From positions 1 through 14,745 of the forward strand of contig JAHFFS010000012.1 of assembly GCA_023247815.1 (NCBI GenBank): a stretch of 14,745 nt of DNA. Reading direction: 5' to 3'. Positions within the stretch are counted from its first letter, which is position 1, and each line of letters opens with the position of its first letter. The notes below the pieces were generated by a model that worked only from the letters and a program-made list of their open reading frames with translations, made no database searches and had not been told where the DNA came from. The position numbers and the translations under genes are program-made. Source of the DNA: Candidatus Omnitrophota bacterium (lineage in GTDB: Bacteria; Omnitrophota; Gorgyraeia; Zapsychrales; JANLHA01). Positions 1 to 6,954 of the stretch are shown one piece after another.

Positions 1-1
1 A

Positions 2-106
2 CATTTGATCTGTAAGATCCAAAAAACCGATAAAGATAAAATTTTAGAAGCCAGGCAGTTGGTGAAGAATTACGTCGACGTTGACACCATCATTGCCAAC
101 CTTTAG
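2..106 (+). CDS. C-terminal tail of an unidentified protein (partial)
   Basis: An open frame enters from the left edge and stops at TAG 104-106, encoding 34 residues that end in DTIIANL. The tail is hydrophilic and probably helical (KDKILEARQLVKNY). It is followed after 45 bases by the thiolase gene on the same strand, so the two may be co-transcribed. The fragment is too short to assign to a family. It could be the end of a glycosyltransferase-like or other soluble enzyme, but nothing visible decides this. That the frame is coding is inferred from its position, its composition and the clean stop just before the next gene. Confidence 0.5.
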   Translation, partial: HLICKIQKTDKDKILEARQLVKNYVDVDTIIANL

Positions 107-151
107 GACCCCGCAAATCGATTTTTATAGGGCGGAGCGCTAGTCACAAAG

Positions 152-1324
152 ATGAGTCAATCCATTTACATCATTGATGGAGTTCGGACCCCTATCGGCA
201 GTCCGTTTCGGAGCCTGAAGAGCGTTACGGTTGGGCAATTGTCCGCGACCCTCATCGAAGGGCTTATTCAGCGCAACAAAATTGATCCAACTCATATCGA
301 AGAGGTGATCCTAGGCAACACAGTCTCCGCCGGGACCGGACAGAATTTTGCCCGTCAGGCGGTTTATCTTTCCGGTTTATCGATTCATGTTCCGGCGTAT
401 GTTGTCAGCCATGTGTGCGGTTCGGGCCTTCAGGCCTTAAAAATCGCCATCGATACTTTGCAGGCGGGAGAACATCAACTCTTTATGGTGGGAGGAGCGG
501 AGAGCGCTTCGCAGACGCCGCTCTTGGTTTCAAAAGAGAAAGAAGAGGATCTTAAAGATCACTCTCCGATCGATAGTTTGATCTACGATGGGCTTTGGTG
601 TTTGATGACCGGGAAATCGATGGGGGAATTGAGCGAGTCGTTAGCCGCGCAGCAGAAGATATCAAGGACAGAACAGGATGCCTATGCTTTGGAAAGTCAT
701 CGCAAGGCGTGTCAGGCGAGGAATGCCGGTAAATTCATAGCCGAAATTGTTCCGGTGACGGTGATCAATCAGCGCTCATTCACCAATGACGAACGGCCGC
801 GCAAGAATATCGATCTTACCAGCCTCGCGGAATTGCCCACGGCATTCGTGGATACCGGAACGATTACCGCCGGCAATGCCGCGGTTCCCAGCGACGGCGC
901 TGCCCTGCTTTTGGTTGGAACCGAACGTTTCGCGCAGAAACAGAATCTGAAATGCAAGGCCAGGATTTTAGGTTTTGAATGCTTGACCGGCGATCCTAAT
1001 TTGGTTTTTTCGTCGGGTGTCGACGCGGTCCGCAAGCTTTTAGGGAAATTGAAATTAAAAGTTTTCGATATTGACCTTTTTGAAATCTCCGAGGCCTTTG
1101 CTGCCCAAGCGATTTTTACGCAGCGGCAATTGGCGCTCCCCGCGGAAAAGATGAATGTTTATGGCGGCGACGTGGCCTTGGGCCATCCGTTAGGAGCGGC
1201 CGGGACCCGGTCGTTGGTTACGCTCATCCACGCTTTAGCACAACGAAAATTAAAAAAGGGCATTGCCACAGTCTGCTTAGGAGGGACCGGAGCCATGGCC
1301 ATTGCCGTCGAGAATGTGACATAA
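152..1324 (+). CDS. Thiolase family protein (acetyl-CoA acetyltransferase-like)
   Basis: A 390-residue protein of normal thiolase length. Thiolases condense two acyl-CoAs or cleave a 3-ketoacyl-CoA in the cytoplasm. The nucleophilic cysteine is in HVCGSGLQAL (Cys89). The catalytic histidine is in GGDVALGHPLGAAGTR (His345), and the second cysteine is in CLGGTGAMA (Cys375), so the Cys-His-Cys set is present. Three normally conserved places differ: the NEAF motif reads SEAF (Ser313), the usual GNASG..DGAA segment reads GNAAVPSDGAA (241-251), and the CxGGG loop is CLGGT. The first is notable because that Asn normally helps form an oxyanion hole. Start ATG 152 is preceded by only a distant GGCGGAG. 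The methyltransferase begins one base after the stop. The fold is secure; substrate and direction are unknown, and a reduced or altered activity is possible. Confidence 0.9.
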   Translation: MSQSIYIIDGVRTPIGSPFRSLKSVTVGQLSATLIEGLIQRNKIDPTHIEEVILGNTVSAGTGQNFARQAVYLSGLSIHVPAYVVSHVCGSGLQALKIAIDTLQAGEHQLFMVGGAESASQTPLLVSKEKEEDLKDHSPIDSLIYDGLWCLMTGKSMGELSESLAAQQKISRTEQDAYALESHRKACQARNAGKFIAEIVPVTVINQRSFTNDERPRKNIDLTSLAELPTAFVDTGTITAGNAAVPSDGAALLLVGTERFAQKQNLKCKARILGFECLTGDPNLVFSSGVDAVRKLLGKLKLKVFDIDLFEISEAFAAQAIFTQRQLALPAEKMNVYGGDVALGHPLGAAGTRSLVTLIHALAQRKLKKGIATVCLGGTGAMAIAVENVT

Positions 1325-1325
1325 A

Positions 1326-2039
1326 ATGGACCACACTGCCCAAGGACTTTTTTTTATCAACAACCCCATTTTTGTTAAGTATAAAAAGCGTTTCGTTTGG
1401 AAATCCTTTCGGCCGGAGGCCTATCTAAAATCGGTCTTCGTTAACGAGCGCATCGTCGAAGTTCCGTTTGTTTTTCAATCTTTGCAGGGAGTGCCGGCAG
1501 TGAAAAAAGTTTTAGACCTTGGTTGCACGGAAAGCCCGTTGCCCTTGCAGCTCGCCTCGCTTGGTTTTCAGGTGACTGGGTTTGATTTCCGTGAATATCC
1601 GTACAAACATCCCAATTTGAATTTTGTTCAAGGAAACATGTTGAATTTGCCGTTTGAAGACGAGAGTTATGATGTGGTCTGCTGCATTTCGACGATCGAG
1701 CATATCGGCATCGGTTCTTACGATGATCCGTTAACAACAGCGGACGGCGATTTTAAAGCCATGGCCGAGGTTCGTCGGGTGTTAAAAAAGGATGGAAAGT
1801 TGATTTTAAGCGTTCCTTACGGGGTTTATGAAGAAAATACCCATCAACGCGTCTATGATGAGGGCAGATTGAGTGAGCTGTTAAAAGATTTTCGCGTCGA
1901 GAACAAGCGCTATTTTATCAATCAGACCAAGACCGCGTGGCCTAACAATCATTGGTTAGAATCATCGCGGGCCGAAGCCGCGGCCATGACCTCAAGCAAA
2001 ACCACCAACGGGGTCTGTTGTTTAACGGCAAAATTTTAA
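1326..2039 (+). CDS. Class I SAM-dependent methyltransferase
   Basis: A 237-residue protein with a Methyltransf_11-type Rossmann core. The SAM-binding motif I is VLDLGCTESPLPL (residues 62-74), followed by the acidic residue of motif II in GFDFRE. The motif around GNMLNLPFEDESYDVV (103-118) and IEHIG (124-128) completes the SAM pocket, and RRVLKKDGKLILSVPYG (150-166) is the typical post-core segment. The roughly 60 residues before the core and the 40 after it probably help select the acceptor. The gene starts one base after the thiolase stop and its stop lies two bases before the membrane-protein start, so the three are probably one transcript. The acceptor is unknown; the membrane-protein neighbour makes a surface glycan or lipid plausible, but that is inference. 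Confidence 0.88.
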   Translation: MDHTAQGLFFINNPIFVKYKKRFVWKSFRPEAYLKSVFVNERIVEVPFVFQSLQGVPAVKKVLDLGCTESPLPLQLASLGFQVTGFDFREYPYKHPNLNFVQGNMLNLPFEDESYDVVCCISTIEHIGIGSYDDPLTTADGDFKAMAEVRRVLKKDGKLILSVPYGVYEENTHQRVYDEGRLSELLKDFRVENKRYFINQTKTAWPNNHWLESSRAEAAAMTSSKTTNGVCCLTAKF

Positions 2040-2041
2040 AT

Positions 2042-3910
2042 ATGCAGACAAAAGCGTTTAAATCCTTTTTGAAAAACGACTGGGTCATCGCCTTAGGCCT
2101 GCTCGGCGTTTATTTTTTAACCATAGGTTATATTTATGGTTGGCATGATCAGCATTTGGAAATTCCACTTTTAAAAAGCCTGATTGACCCCACGCTTTAT
2201 GTGGGCGATTATTACGTGGAAAGTTTGAAGAAGAATTTCTTTTCTTTCTTTTATCTCATTCTTGCCAAGTTGATTACCGTTGATCAAATTCCCGCAACGT
2301 ATTTGATTCTTTATATGATCGCTCGCTATTTTTTGCTTTTCTGGGCGTATAAGTTATGGCTGTTCATCTGCAAAGATCGTTTCTTAGCTGTTTTGTCGGT
2401 GCTTGCGGTCACTCTCCTCATCCGCGTTGAAGCCTTTTTATACAGAGATTTTTCGCATCAAGAGTTTTCCTATATGTTCATGATGGCCGGGCTTTATTTT
2501 TTTTATCGAGAACGCTATTTGTTGTGTGCCGCCATATTGGGTTTTGGCGCCAATTTTCATTTTCTTTATTGCGGATTTCCATTTTTTTATTTGCTGGTTT
2601 ATCTATTTGTTTACAGACGAGAAATGGGGATAGACAAATGTTTTAAGGCCATGGGAACATTCATGCTTTTTGCTCTACCCGTCTTTGTTTGGATGATAAG
2701 AAAAGCTTTAAGTACCGCAACTGTGCATGACGAGGGGTGGCTCAATCTTTATTTAGCATCAAATTCGGGAAGTTTTATCATACCGCCGATCAAGTCTTTT
2801 GCGACAATCGCGGAACATTGGCCGGCTTTTTTTGCAGGCACGGAGTCTTTTGGTGCCTTGGCGGTCTTCACGCTTATCAATTGGGCGTATAACCCTTTAT
2901 TCAAAATTGATAAAAAAGTTAAAGTGATCGTCCTAGCGGCGGCCTTGCTATGGCTTGTCCATTTTATTTTTACATCGTTTTTCCCGCATTGGCTATTTTT
3001 AGATCTCAATCTTTTTCGAAACGCTCAATTCATTCATTTCTTTTTAATGGGCTACACCGTTCTATTGATTTCCCAATTATTTGCGCGGCAAAATATTTGG
3101 TTGGGCAGCATGGTTTTGTGCTTATTTCTCCTTGTTCGTTTTGAGAGTTTTTTTTCTTTTTTAAGCGCGGTTTTGATATTCGGATTGTTAAAAGTTCATG
3201 AGCTCCGGGCGAGCAGATCACCGAAAATGATCATCTGTTTCTGGGTAGCATTGGCGGTATTGTCTTTGTTTGGAATTGTTAAAGGGTTTTCTGGCCAGGA
3301 ATTTAGCATATCTTCTATCATGAGTTTAGGTGCGAGTGTGGTTCTTGTCTTTTTAGCAGGGGCGTTCTTTCAATTTATTAAGACAATAAGGAATCAGGGT
3401 GTTTTTTTGAAAATTGTGATGACGATTCCGTATGCAATCATTTTTCTGCATGTCATGTTTTTTCACTACTTAAATTGTCAGGCTTTGAAGAATGGGGATG
3501 GGTTTTGGCAATTGCGCAGAAATTGGATCGATATGCAAAAATTTGTAAGAAACAACGTCGCCAAAGATGCCCTTATCATGGTCCCACAAGGTATTCCTAT
3601 GGGAGGATTTAGAATTTTTTCCGAGCGCAAACTTTTAGTCAGTGATGAAGATCATGGCATCATTGGATTTGATTATTTGGCAGCCCAAGAAACTTTTAAA
3701 CGCATTGACGATGTGGGCGCTTTTCAGATGGCTCCTCAGGACATGAACGAATTTCAAGAAGCAATAAAAAAAGCTATCAATTTTTATAATGTCGATTACA
3801 TTGTTTTCGCGCGGTATCTGCAGCCTCCTTCTCAAATAACGGGTTTTCAAAGAATATACCAAAATGAAGTATTTGCTTTATTTAAAGTGGAGAAAGGGCC
3901 AGATCACTGA
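2042..3910 (+). CDS. Polytopic membrane protein, GT-C-like (DUF6798-like)
   Basis: A 622-residue protein with about 10-12 predicted membrane segments, for example near residues 14-32, 85-108, 113-128, 143-156, 175-190, 203-218, 295-312, 330-346, 352-385, 398-414, 427-445 and 457-474. A soluble C-terminal domain follows (about 480-622) with NWIDMQKFVRNN (494-505), ALIMVPQG and FRIFSERKLLV. A long membrane region ending in a domain of this kind is seen in GT-C-fold glycosyltransferase-like proteins and in families such as DUF6798. I cannot point to a certain catalytic acid, so a transferase role is inference. ATG 2042 is preferred over an upstream in-frame start at 1952, which would overlap the methyltransferase by almost 90 bases. 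The ribosome binding site is weak, suggesting translational coupling with the methyltransferase. Confidence 0.75.
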   Translation: MQTKAFKSFLKNDWVIALGLLGVYFLTIGYIYGWHDQHLEIPLLKSLIDPTLYVGDYYVESLKKNFFSFFYLILAKLITVDQIPATYLILYMIARYFLLFWAYKLWLFICKDRFLAVLSVLAVTLLIRVEAFLYRDFSHQEFSYMFMMAGLYFFYRERYLLCAAILGFGANFHFLYCGFPFFYLLVYLFVYRREMGIDKCFKAMGTFMLFALPVFVWMIRKALSTATVHDEGWLNLYLASNSGSFIIPPIKSFATIAEHWPAFFAGTESFGALAVFTLINWAYNPLFKIDKKVKVIVLAAALLWLVHFIFTSFFPHWLFLDLNLFRNAQFIHFFLMGYTVLLISQLFARQNIWLGSMVLCLFLLVRFESFFSFLSAVLIFGLLKVHELRASRSPKMIICFWVALAVLSLFGIVKGFSGQEFSISSIMSLGASVVLVFLAGAFFQFIKTIRNQGVFLKIVMTIPYAIIFLHVMFFHYLNCQALKNGDGFWQLRRNWIDMQKFVRNNVAKDALIMVPQGIPMGGFRIFSERKLLVSDEDHGIIGFDYLAAQETFKRIDDVGAFQMAPQDMNEFQEAIKKAINFYNVDYIVFARYLQPPSQITGFQRIYQNEVFALFKVEKGPDH

Positions 3911-3949
3911 TTTTTTGAGTATTTTGAGAGTAACATTTAAGGTGAATTG

Positions 3950-4321
3950 ATGAAACATTTTTTTCTGGTTGGATTTGGCGGATTTGTCGGCGCGGTGGCG
4001 CGTTATCAGCTGGGCGGGTTGGTTTTGCATCACACTACGGAATGGAAATTCCCTTTGAGCACTTTTTGCGTCAACGTGTTAGGGTGCCTCCTCGCAGGCG
4101 TCTTGGCCGGGCTGGTTGAAAAACACGATTTTTTTGTTGCGGATATGAGGATCTTTTTATTCACCGGCCTTTTAGGCGGGTTCACCACGTTTTCGGCGTT
4201 CGGCTTGGAGACCACGTATCTTCTTCAGCGGCACGATTTCCTCTGGGCCGGATTTAACATCATTTCCAGCGTTGTTTTAGGGATTGTCGCGATTTGGTTA
4301 GGGATTAAAGTCGTCTTATAG
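3950..4321 (+). CDS. crcB: Fluoride exporter CrcB/FluC
   Basis: A 123-residue inner-membrane protein with four transmembrane helices. FluC proteins form dual-topology dimeric fluoride channels that remove F- from the cytoplasm. The family signatures are intact: GFGGFVGAVARY near the N terminus, VNVLGC with the conserved Asn in helix 2, and GLLGGFTTFSAFGLET in helix 3, which carries the break and the Phe residues lining the fluoride path. ATG 3950 is preferred over TTG 3947 because AAGGTG at 3939-3944 is better spaced from it. There is a single copy, as expected for a homodimer. No fluoride riboswitch is visible in the 39-base gap upstream. The GAF-ANTAR gene begins 14 bases after its stop, so they may share a transcript without sharing a function. 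Confidence 0.95.
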   Translation: MKHFFLVGFGGFVGAVARYQLGGLVLHHTTEWKFPLSTFCVNVLGCLLAGVLAGLVEKHDFFVADMRIFLFTGLLGGFTTFSAFGLETTYLLQRHDFLWAGFNIISSVVLGIVAIWLGIKVVL

Positions 4322-4335
4322 AACCTAAAAATTCG

Positions 4336-5580
4336 ATGAATAGCGAAAAAATGAAAAAAGGTACCTTTGCCATTACTCAGCTGCATGAACTGAAAATTCT
4401 GCGCAAGATCGTTGATATCACCAGTTCCGATTTGGATGTCAATCAGACTTTGAATGAGATCGTTAAGATCGTCAACGAAATAACCGGCGCCGACTCGGTT
4501 TTCGTTTATCTTTTTGATGAGCGAAAGAAAAACCTTGTCTTGATGGCTTCAAAGGTCCCGCACAAAAGGGAGCTTGGCAAAATCGTTCTTAAGACTGGTG
4601 AAGGGATTACCGGCTGGGTGGCTAAGGAAATCAAACCCGTGGCTATCAAGAAAAACGCCTATCAAGATCCGCGATTTAAAAATTTTGACGTTCTTCCCGA
4701 AGACCAATATGAGGCGTTTTTGTCGGTGCCAATTGTCTATAAGGGAAAGGCGACCGGGGTCATCAATGTCCAACATCGTAACCCACATGAATATTCCAAC
4801 ACGACCGTCAATCTGATTAAGACCATCGCCAAGCAGGTGGGCGGTGTCATTGAACACGCGATGCTTTATGAAGAAAAAAAAGTTAAGGCCGCGCAGTTTG
4901 ACAGTCTGGTGAAGGTGAGTCATTCGATCACGTCTCAGGATTATCTTGACGAGATTTTGAATCTGATTGTCCTGGTCACGGCGGAAATGCTGGATTCCAA
5001 GATATGTTCCATCATGCTTCTCGATGGGAAGAAAAACGATGAACTGGTGATGAAGGCAACGCAGAGTCTGAGTGAAGAGTATAAGAAGAAACCGAACTTG
5101 AAGGTCGATTCCAGCATTTTAGGAGAGGTGGTTAAAAGCAAAAAGGCCGTTACCATCGACGATGTCCGTAAAGAAGCCGGGTATTCCTATCGGGATTTGG
5201 CGGTGAAGGAAAAATTGACTTCGATGCTCGCGGTCCCGATGGTGGTTAAAAACGCGGCCATCGGCGTTATTTGTGTTTACACGAAAGAGCCACATAGTTT
5301 TAGCGACGAAGAGGTTAATGTTTTGCAGTTGATCGCGAATCAAGCGGCCGTGGCGGTTGAAAATACGCATCATATGCAGGATGCTTTGAAATTGAAAGAG
5401 GCGCTGGAGACCCGTAAGATCGTTGAGCGCGCTAAAGGGATCCTGATGCGCATGAACAATTTGACCGAACAAGCCGCGTACAGTTTGATCCATAAAAAGA
5501 GTATGGACACCTGCCGATCCATGAAAGACATTGCCGAATCAGTGATCCTCATGGATGAATTGCAGCAGGGTGTCCGGTAG
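4336..5580 (+). CDS. GAF-GAF-ANTAR transcription antitermination regulator
   Basis: A 414-residue cytoplasmic regulator with three domains. GAF1 spans about 36-175, with GEGITGWVA (88-96) and FLSVPIVYKGKATGVINVQ (128-146). GAF2 spans about 202-342, with SMLAVPMVVKNAAIGVICVY (296-315). A short coiled helix near 345-362 leads into the C-terminal ANTAR domain (about 352-408), recognised by RKIVERAKGILM, EQAAYSLIHKKSM and the closing helix MKDIAESVI. ANTAR domains, as in AmiR, NasR and EutV, bind RNA leaders with paired hexaloop hairpins and prevent transcription termination. There is no receiver domain, so control is likely by a small ligand or partner acting on the GAF domains rather than by phosphorylation. 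The next transcript begins with exactly such a leader (5657-5751), and a second lies before glutamine synthetase. Start ATG 4336 has no strong ribosome binding site; ATG 4351 is an alternative. Confidence 0.93.
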   Translation: MNSEKMKKGTFAITQLHELKILRKIVDITSSDLDVNQTLNEIVKIVNEITGADSVFVYLFDERKKNLVLMASKVPHKRELGKIVLKTGEGITGWVAKEIKPVAIKKNAYQDPRFKNFDVLPEDQYEAFLSVPIVYKGKATGVINVQHRNPHEYSNTTVNLIKTIAKQVGGVIEHAMLYEEKKVKAAQFDSLVKVSHSITSQDYLDEILNLIVLVTAEMLDSKICSIMLLDGKKNDELVMKATQSLSEEYKKKPNLKVDSSILGEVVKSKKAVTIDDVRKEAGYSYRDLAVKEKLTSMLAVPMVVKNAAIGVICVYTKEPHSFSDEEVNVLQLIANQAAVAVENTHHMQDALKLKEALETRKIVERAKGILMRMNNLTEQAAYSLIHKKSMDTCRSMKDIAESVILMDELQQGVR

Positions 5581-5621
5581 AACACCAGGTCCTTTCACGA
5601 AAGTCTTTGTTTGAAATAAAT

Positions 5622-5650
5622 TTGACAATACTTAGATTTTTTTGTATATT
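5622..5650 (+). promoter_or_regulatory. sigma70-type promoter of the porin transcript
   Basis: A perfect -35 box TTGACA (5622-5627), a 17-base spacer and a TATATT -10 box (5645-5650). Transcription should start near 5657, exactly where the first leader hairpin begins. It lies 41 bases after the stop of the ANTAR gene. Such a near-consensus promoter suits a transcript whose main control comes after initiation. Confidence 0.85.
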
Positions 5651-5656
5651 TAAAAA

Positions 5657-5716
5657 GTAAATCGAAGGAGATTTACAAACTTTATGTTAGTTTGATTTAA
5701 GGACGCCGTGGTCCTT
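5657..5716 (+). promoter_or_regulatory. ANTAR-type dual hexaloop RNA leader (porin)
   Basis: Hairpin P1 (5657-5676) has a perfect 7-bp stem GTAAATC/GATTTAC around hexaloop GAAGGA. A 22-base linker follows. Hairpin P2 (5699-5716) has a perfect 6-bp stem AAGGAC/GTCCTT around hexaloop GCCGTG. The 3' arm of P2 (5711-5716) shares bases with the 5' arm of the terminator at 5712-5751, so the two folds exclude each other. This matches the known ANTAR target layout, where the protein binds both hexaloops and P2 holds the terminator open. Both loops have G at positions 1 and 4. The pairings are read directly; binding by the adjacent ANTAR protein is inference, strongly supported by location. Confidence 0.85.
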
Positions 5717-5751
5717 TTTCAAAGCGCAGATGCTTTGGGAAAGGATTTTTT
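5712..5751 (+). terminator. Conditional intrinsic terminator in the porin leader
   Basis: A 14-bp uninterrupted stem (5712-5725 with 5732-5745, including two G-U pairs) closes a hexaloop GCAGAT and is followed by six T (5746-5751). It lies within the leader, 86 bases before the porin start, and its 5' arm overlaps hairpin P2. It should stop transcription unless P2 is stabilised. Its own loop is also six bases with G at 1 and 4, like the two antiterminator loops. Confidence 0.88.
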
Positions 5752-5837
5752 ATTTATGTCAATCTTAGGACAGGAAAGTTCATAACTCAATTTAGAGTAA
5801 GCGAAAATTTTCTTGTGCAACCAGGGGAAAGGAATCG

Positions 5838-6629
5838 ATGATGAGTAGATTGAAGTTTTTGATCAGAATGTTTTTGTTAGGCACGTTTATTTTATTTGCC
5901 AAGGGGGTTTATGCCGATACCATTCTTGGGGATTTGCTGAAAGAAAAAGGGATTGCTTTGAAAGTGGACGCAACAATGGATTTTTACGATAAATACGTCT
6001 GGAGAGGGTTTCTTTTAGACAAAGACGCGGTCATGCAACCCAGCATTACCTTTTCTGCGAATGGTTTTGAGGGAGGGTTTTGGGGTAACTGGGATTTGCA
6101 CAATAAAGACTCCATGTCATCGGACGAAACCGATGGTTGGATCGGGTATAATTTTGATCTCGCGTTTATAAATGAAGCCCTGAAGATGGTCAATCTTTCA
6201 GTCGGGCACACCTGGTATGGCTTTCCAGAGGCCCATTCGCATACGGTGGAGACCTATTGGGGAGTGTCCTTGGACACGTTTTTGTCACCGTATATTAAGT
6301 GGTATCGTGATTATGGAAATGATTCCACCGGCGGTGGTGCCGACGGCAGCTATTTTGCATTTGGCATCGGGCATGCCCTGGACCTGGTCAAAAAATATGA
6401 CATCACCCTGGATCTGGGTTTTGAGCTGGGAATCAATCACGAGGCCTTTATTGATGGAACAGGCGGGTACACGTTAACCACCGCTGGGGTCAATGTTCCT
6501 TTGACCGAAAAAATAATAGTATCTCCGAAGATGGCTTATAGCATTCCTTTTGCTGATTTGGCCGATGCCAATGATGGTAATCAGAGCGAAGAATTTTATG
6601 GAGGCGTTTCCTTGGCCTATGGTTTTTAA
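5838..6629 (+). CDS. Outer-membrane beta-barrel protein, TorF/Gcw_chp-like putative porin
   Basis: A 263-residue precursor. Residues 1-26 form a Sec signal peptide: a positive start MMSRLKFLIR, a hydrophobic core, and a probable cleavage after GVYA. The mature part is rich in alternating aromatic and polar stretches typical of beta strands and ends in AYGF, a usual C-terminal aromatic signal for outer-membrane assembly. The early segment FYDKYVWRGFLL followed by QPSITF resembles the 'YVWRG' start of the TorF/Gcw_chp putative porin family. Members of that family often sit beside ammonium transporter and PII genes (from memory), so uptake of a nitrogen compound is plausible but unproven. Start ATG 5838 is immediately followed by a second ATG; AGGGGAAAGGA lies just upstream. 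Expression is predicted to need antitermination in its leader. Confidence 0.8.
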   Translation: MMSRLKFLIRMFLLGTFILFAKGVYADTILGDLLKEKGIALKVDATMDFYDKYVWRGFLLDKDAVMQPSITFSANGFEGGFWGNWDLHNKDSMSSDETDGWIGYNFDLAFINEALKMVNLSVGHTWYGFPEAHSHTVETYWGVSLDTFLSPYIKWYRDYGNDSTGGGADGSYFAFGIGHALDLVKKYDITLDLGFELGINHEAFIDGTGGYTLTTAGVNVPLTEKIIVSPKMAYSIPFADLADANDGNQSEEFYGGVSLAYGF

Positions 6630-6652
6630 CCGGTAAAAAGAAGGAGGCGATC

Positions 6653-6793
6653 ATGAGAAATGTCCAAAGGAATCGACTAAGTTCGCGGAATCTGCCATAC
6701 TTTTTGCATACCAAGACGCGCAGGTCATACGGGAAAGGGAATGGGCGTGTCAGTTTGAAAAAATATTGCATTTTAGTTGTGCATCTTAACTGA
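6653..6793 (+). CDS. Small basic ORF with a near-perfect ribosome binding site (46 aa)
   Basis: ATG 6653 follows AAGGAGGCGATC, which matches 11 of 12 bases of the full anti-Shine-Dalgarno complement, with 5 bases between AAGGAGG and the ATG. It lies 23 bases after the porin stop. The 46-residue product has eleven Lys/Arg and no acidic residue, with a hydrophobic patch CILVV near the end. I recognise no family. Two readings fit: a true small protein co-expressed with the porin, or the start of a decayed or deleted gene such as the PII or ammonium-transporter gene often found at this place. The strong start signal argues for translation; the odd composition argues against a conserved protein. 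Confidence 0.35.
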   Translation: MRNVQRNRLSSRNLPYFLHTKTRRSYGKGNGRVSLKKYCILVVHLN

Positions 6794-6810
6794 TTTTTTC
6801 CCGAGCGTAT

Positions 6811-6869
6811 AGGCAGCCAGCCATCTTCTCAAGTTACAACAGCTTTGGCGTTAAGGCTGCCTGTTTTTT
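6811..6869 (+). terminator. Intrinsic terminator ending the porin transcript
   Basis: AGGCAGCC (6811-6818) pairs perfectly with GGCTGCCT (6855-6862), followed by G and six T (6864-6869). The 36-base loop can form a little extra internal pairing. A weaker candidate lies just upstream (TCAGTT 6750-6755 with AACTGA 6788-6793, then six T). Either would separate the porin transcript from the glutamine synthetase promoter. Confidence 0.7.
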
Positions 6870-6919
6870 CATTCGGAACAAAACCTTTGCAAATGGAGAG
6901 GGTTAGAAATTTAAAAAAC

Positions 6920-6948
6920 TTGACAAATTTGTGATGAAATCATATACT
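6920..6948 (+). promoter_or_regulatory. sigma70-type promoter 1 of glutamine synthetase
   Basis: A perfect TTGACA (6920-6925), a 17-base spacer and TATACT (6943-6948). The predicted start is near 6955, the first base of leader hairpin P1. The spacing from the -10 box to P1 is the same as in the porin leader. Confidence 0.85.
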
Positions 6949-6954
6949 TTCATT

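Noticed and set aside
1952..2041. Upstream in-frame start for the membrane protein (30 extra residues)
   Set aside because: It lies inside the methyltransferase gene, the extra residues are polar and look like an out-of-frame reading, and ATG 2042 fits the 2-base spacing seen in this operon.
3911..3949. Fluoride riboswitch upstream of crcB
   Set aside because: The gap is only 39 bases, AT-rich, and has no structure resembling the fluoride aptamer.
5684..5695. Tiny ORF in the porin leader (ATG, two codons, TGA)
   Set aside because: It is too short to mean anything and its nearest AGGAG lies inside hairpin P1, 13 bases away.
5756..5785. Nine-codon ORF just after the porin-leader terminator
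   Set aside because: The only ribosome-binding-like bases are the 3' arm of the terminator stem at poor spacing; the frame is probably chance.
6811..6869. Riboswitch or integron attC site instead of a terminator
   Set aside because: The stem followed by six T is explained as a terminator; no riboswitch core or attC core sites could be matched.
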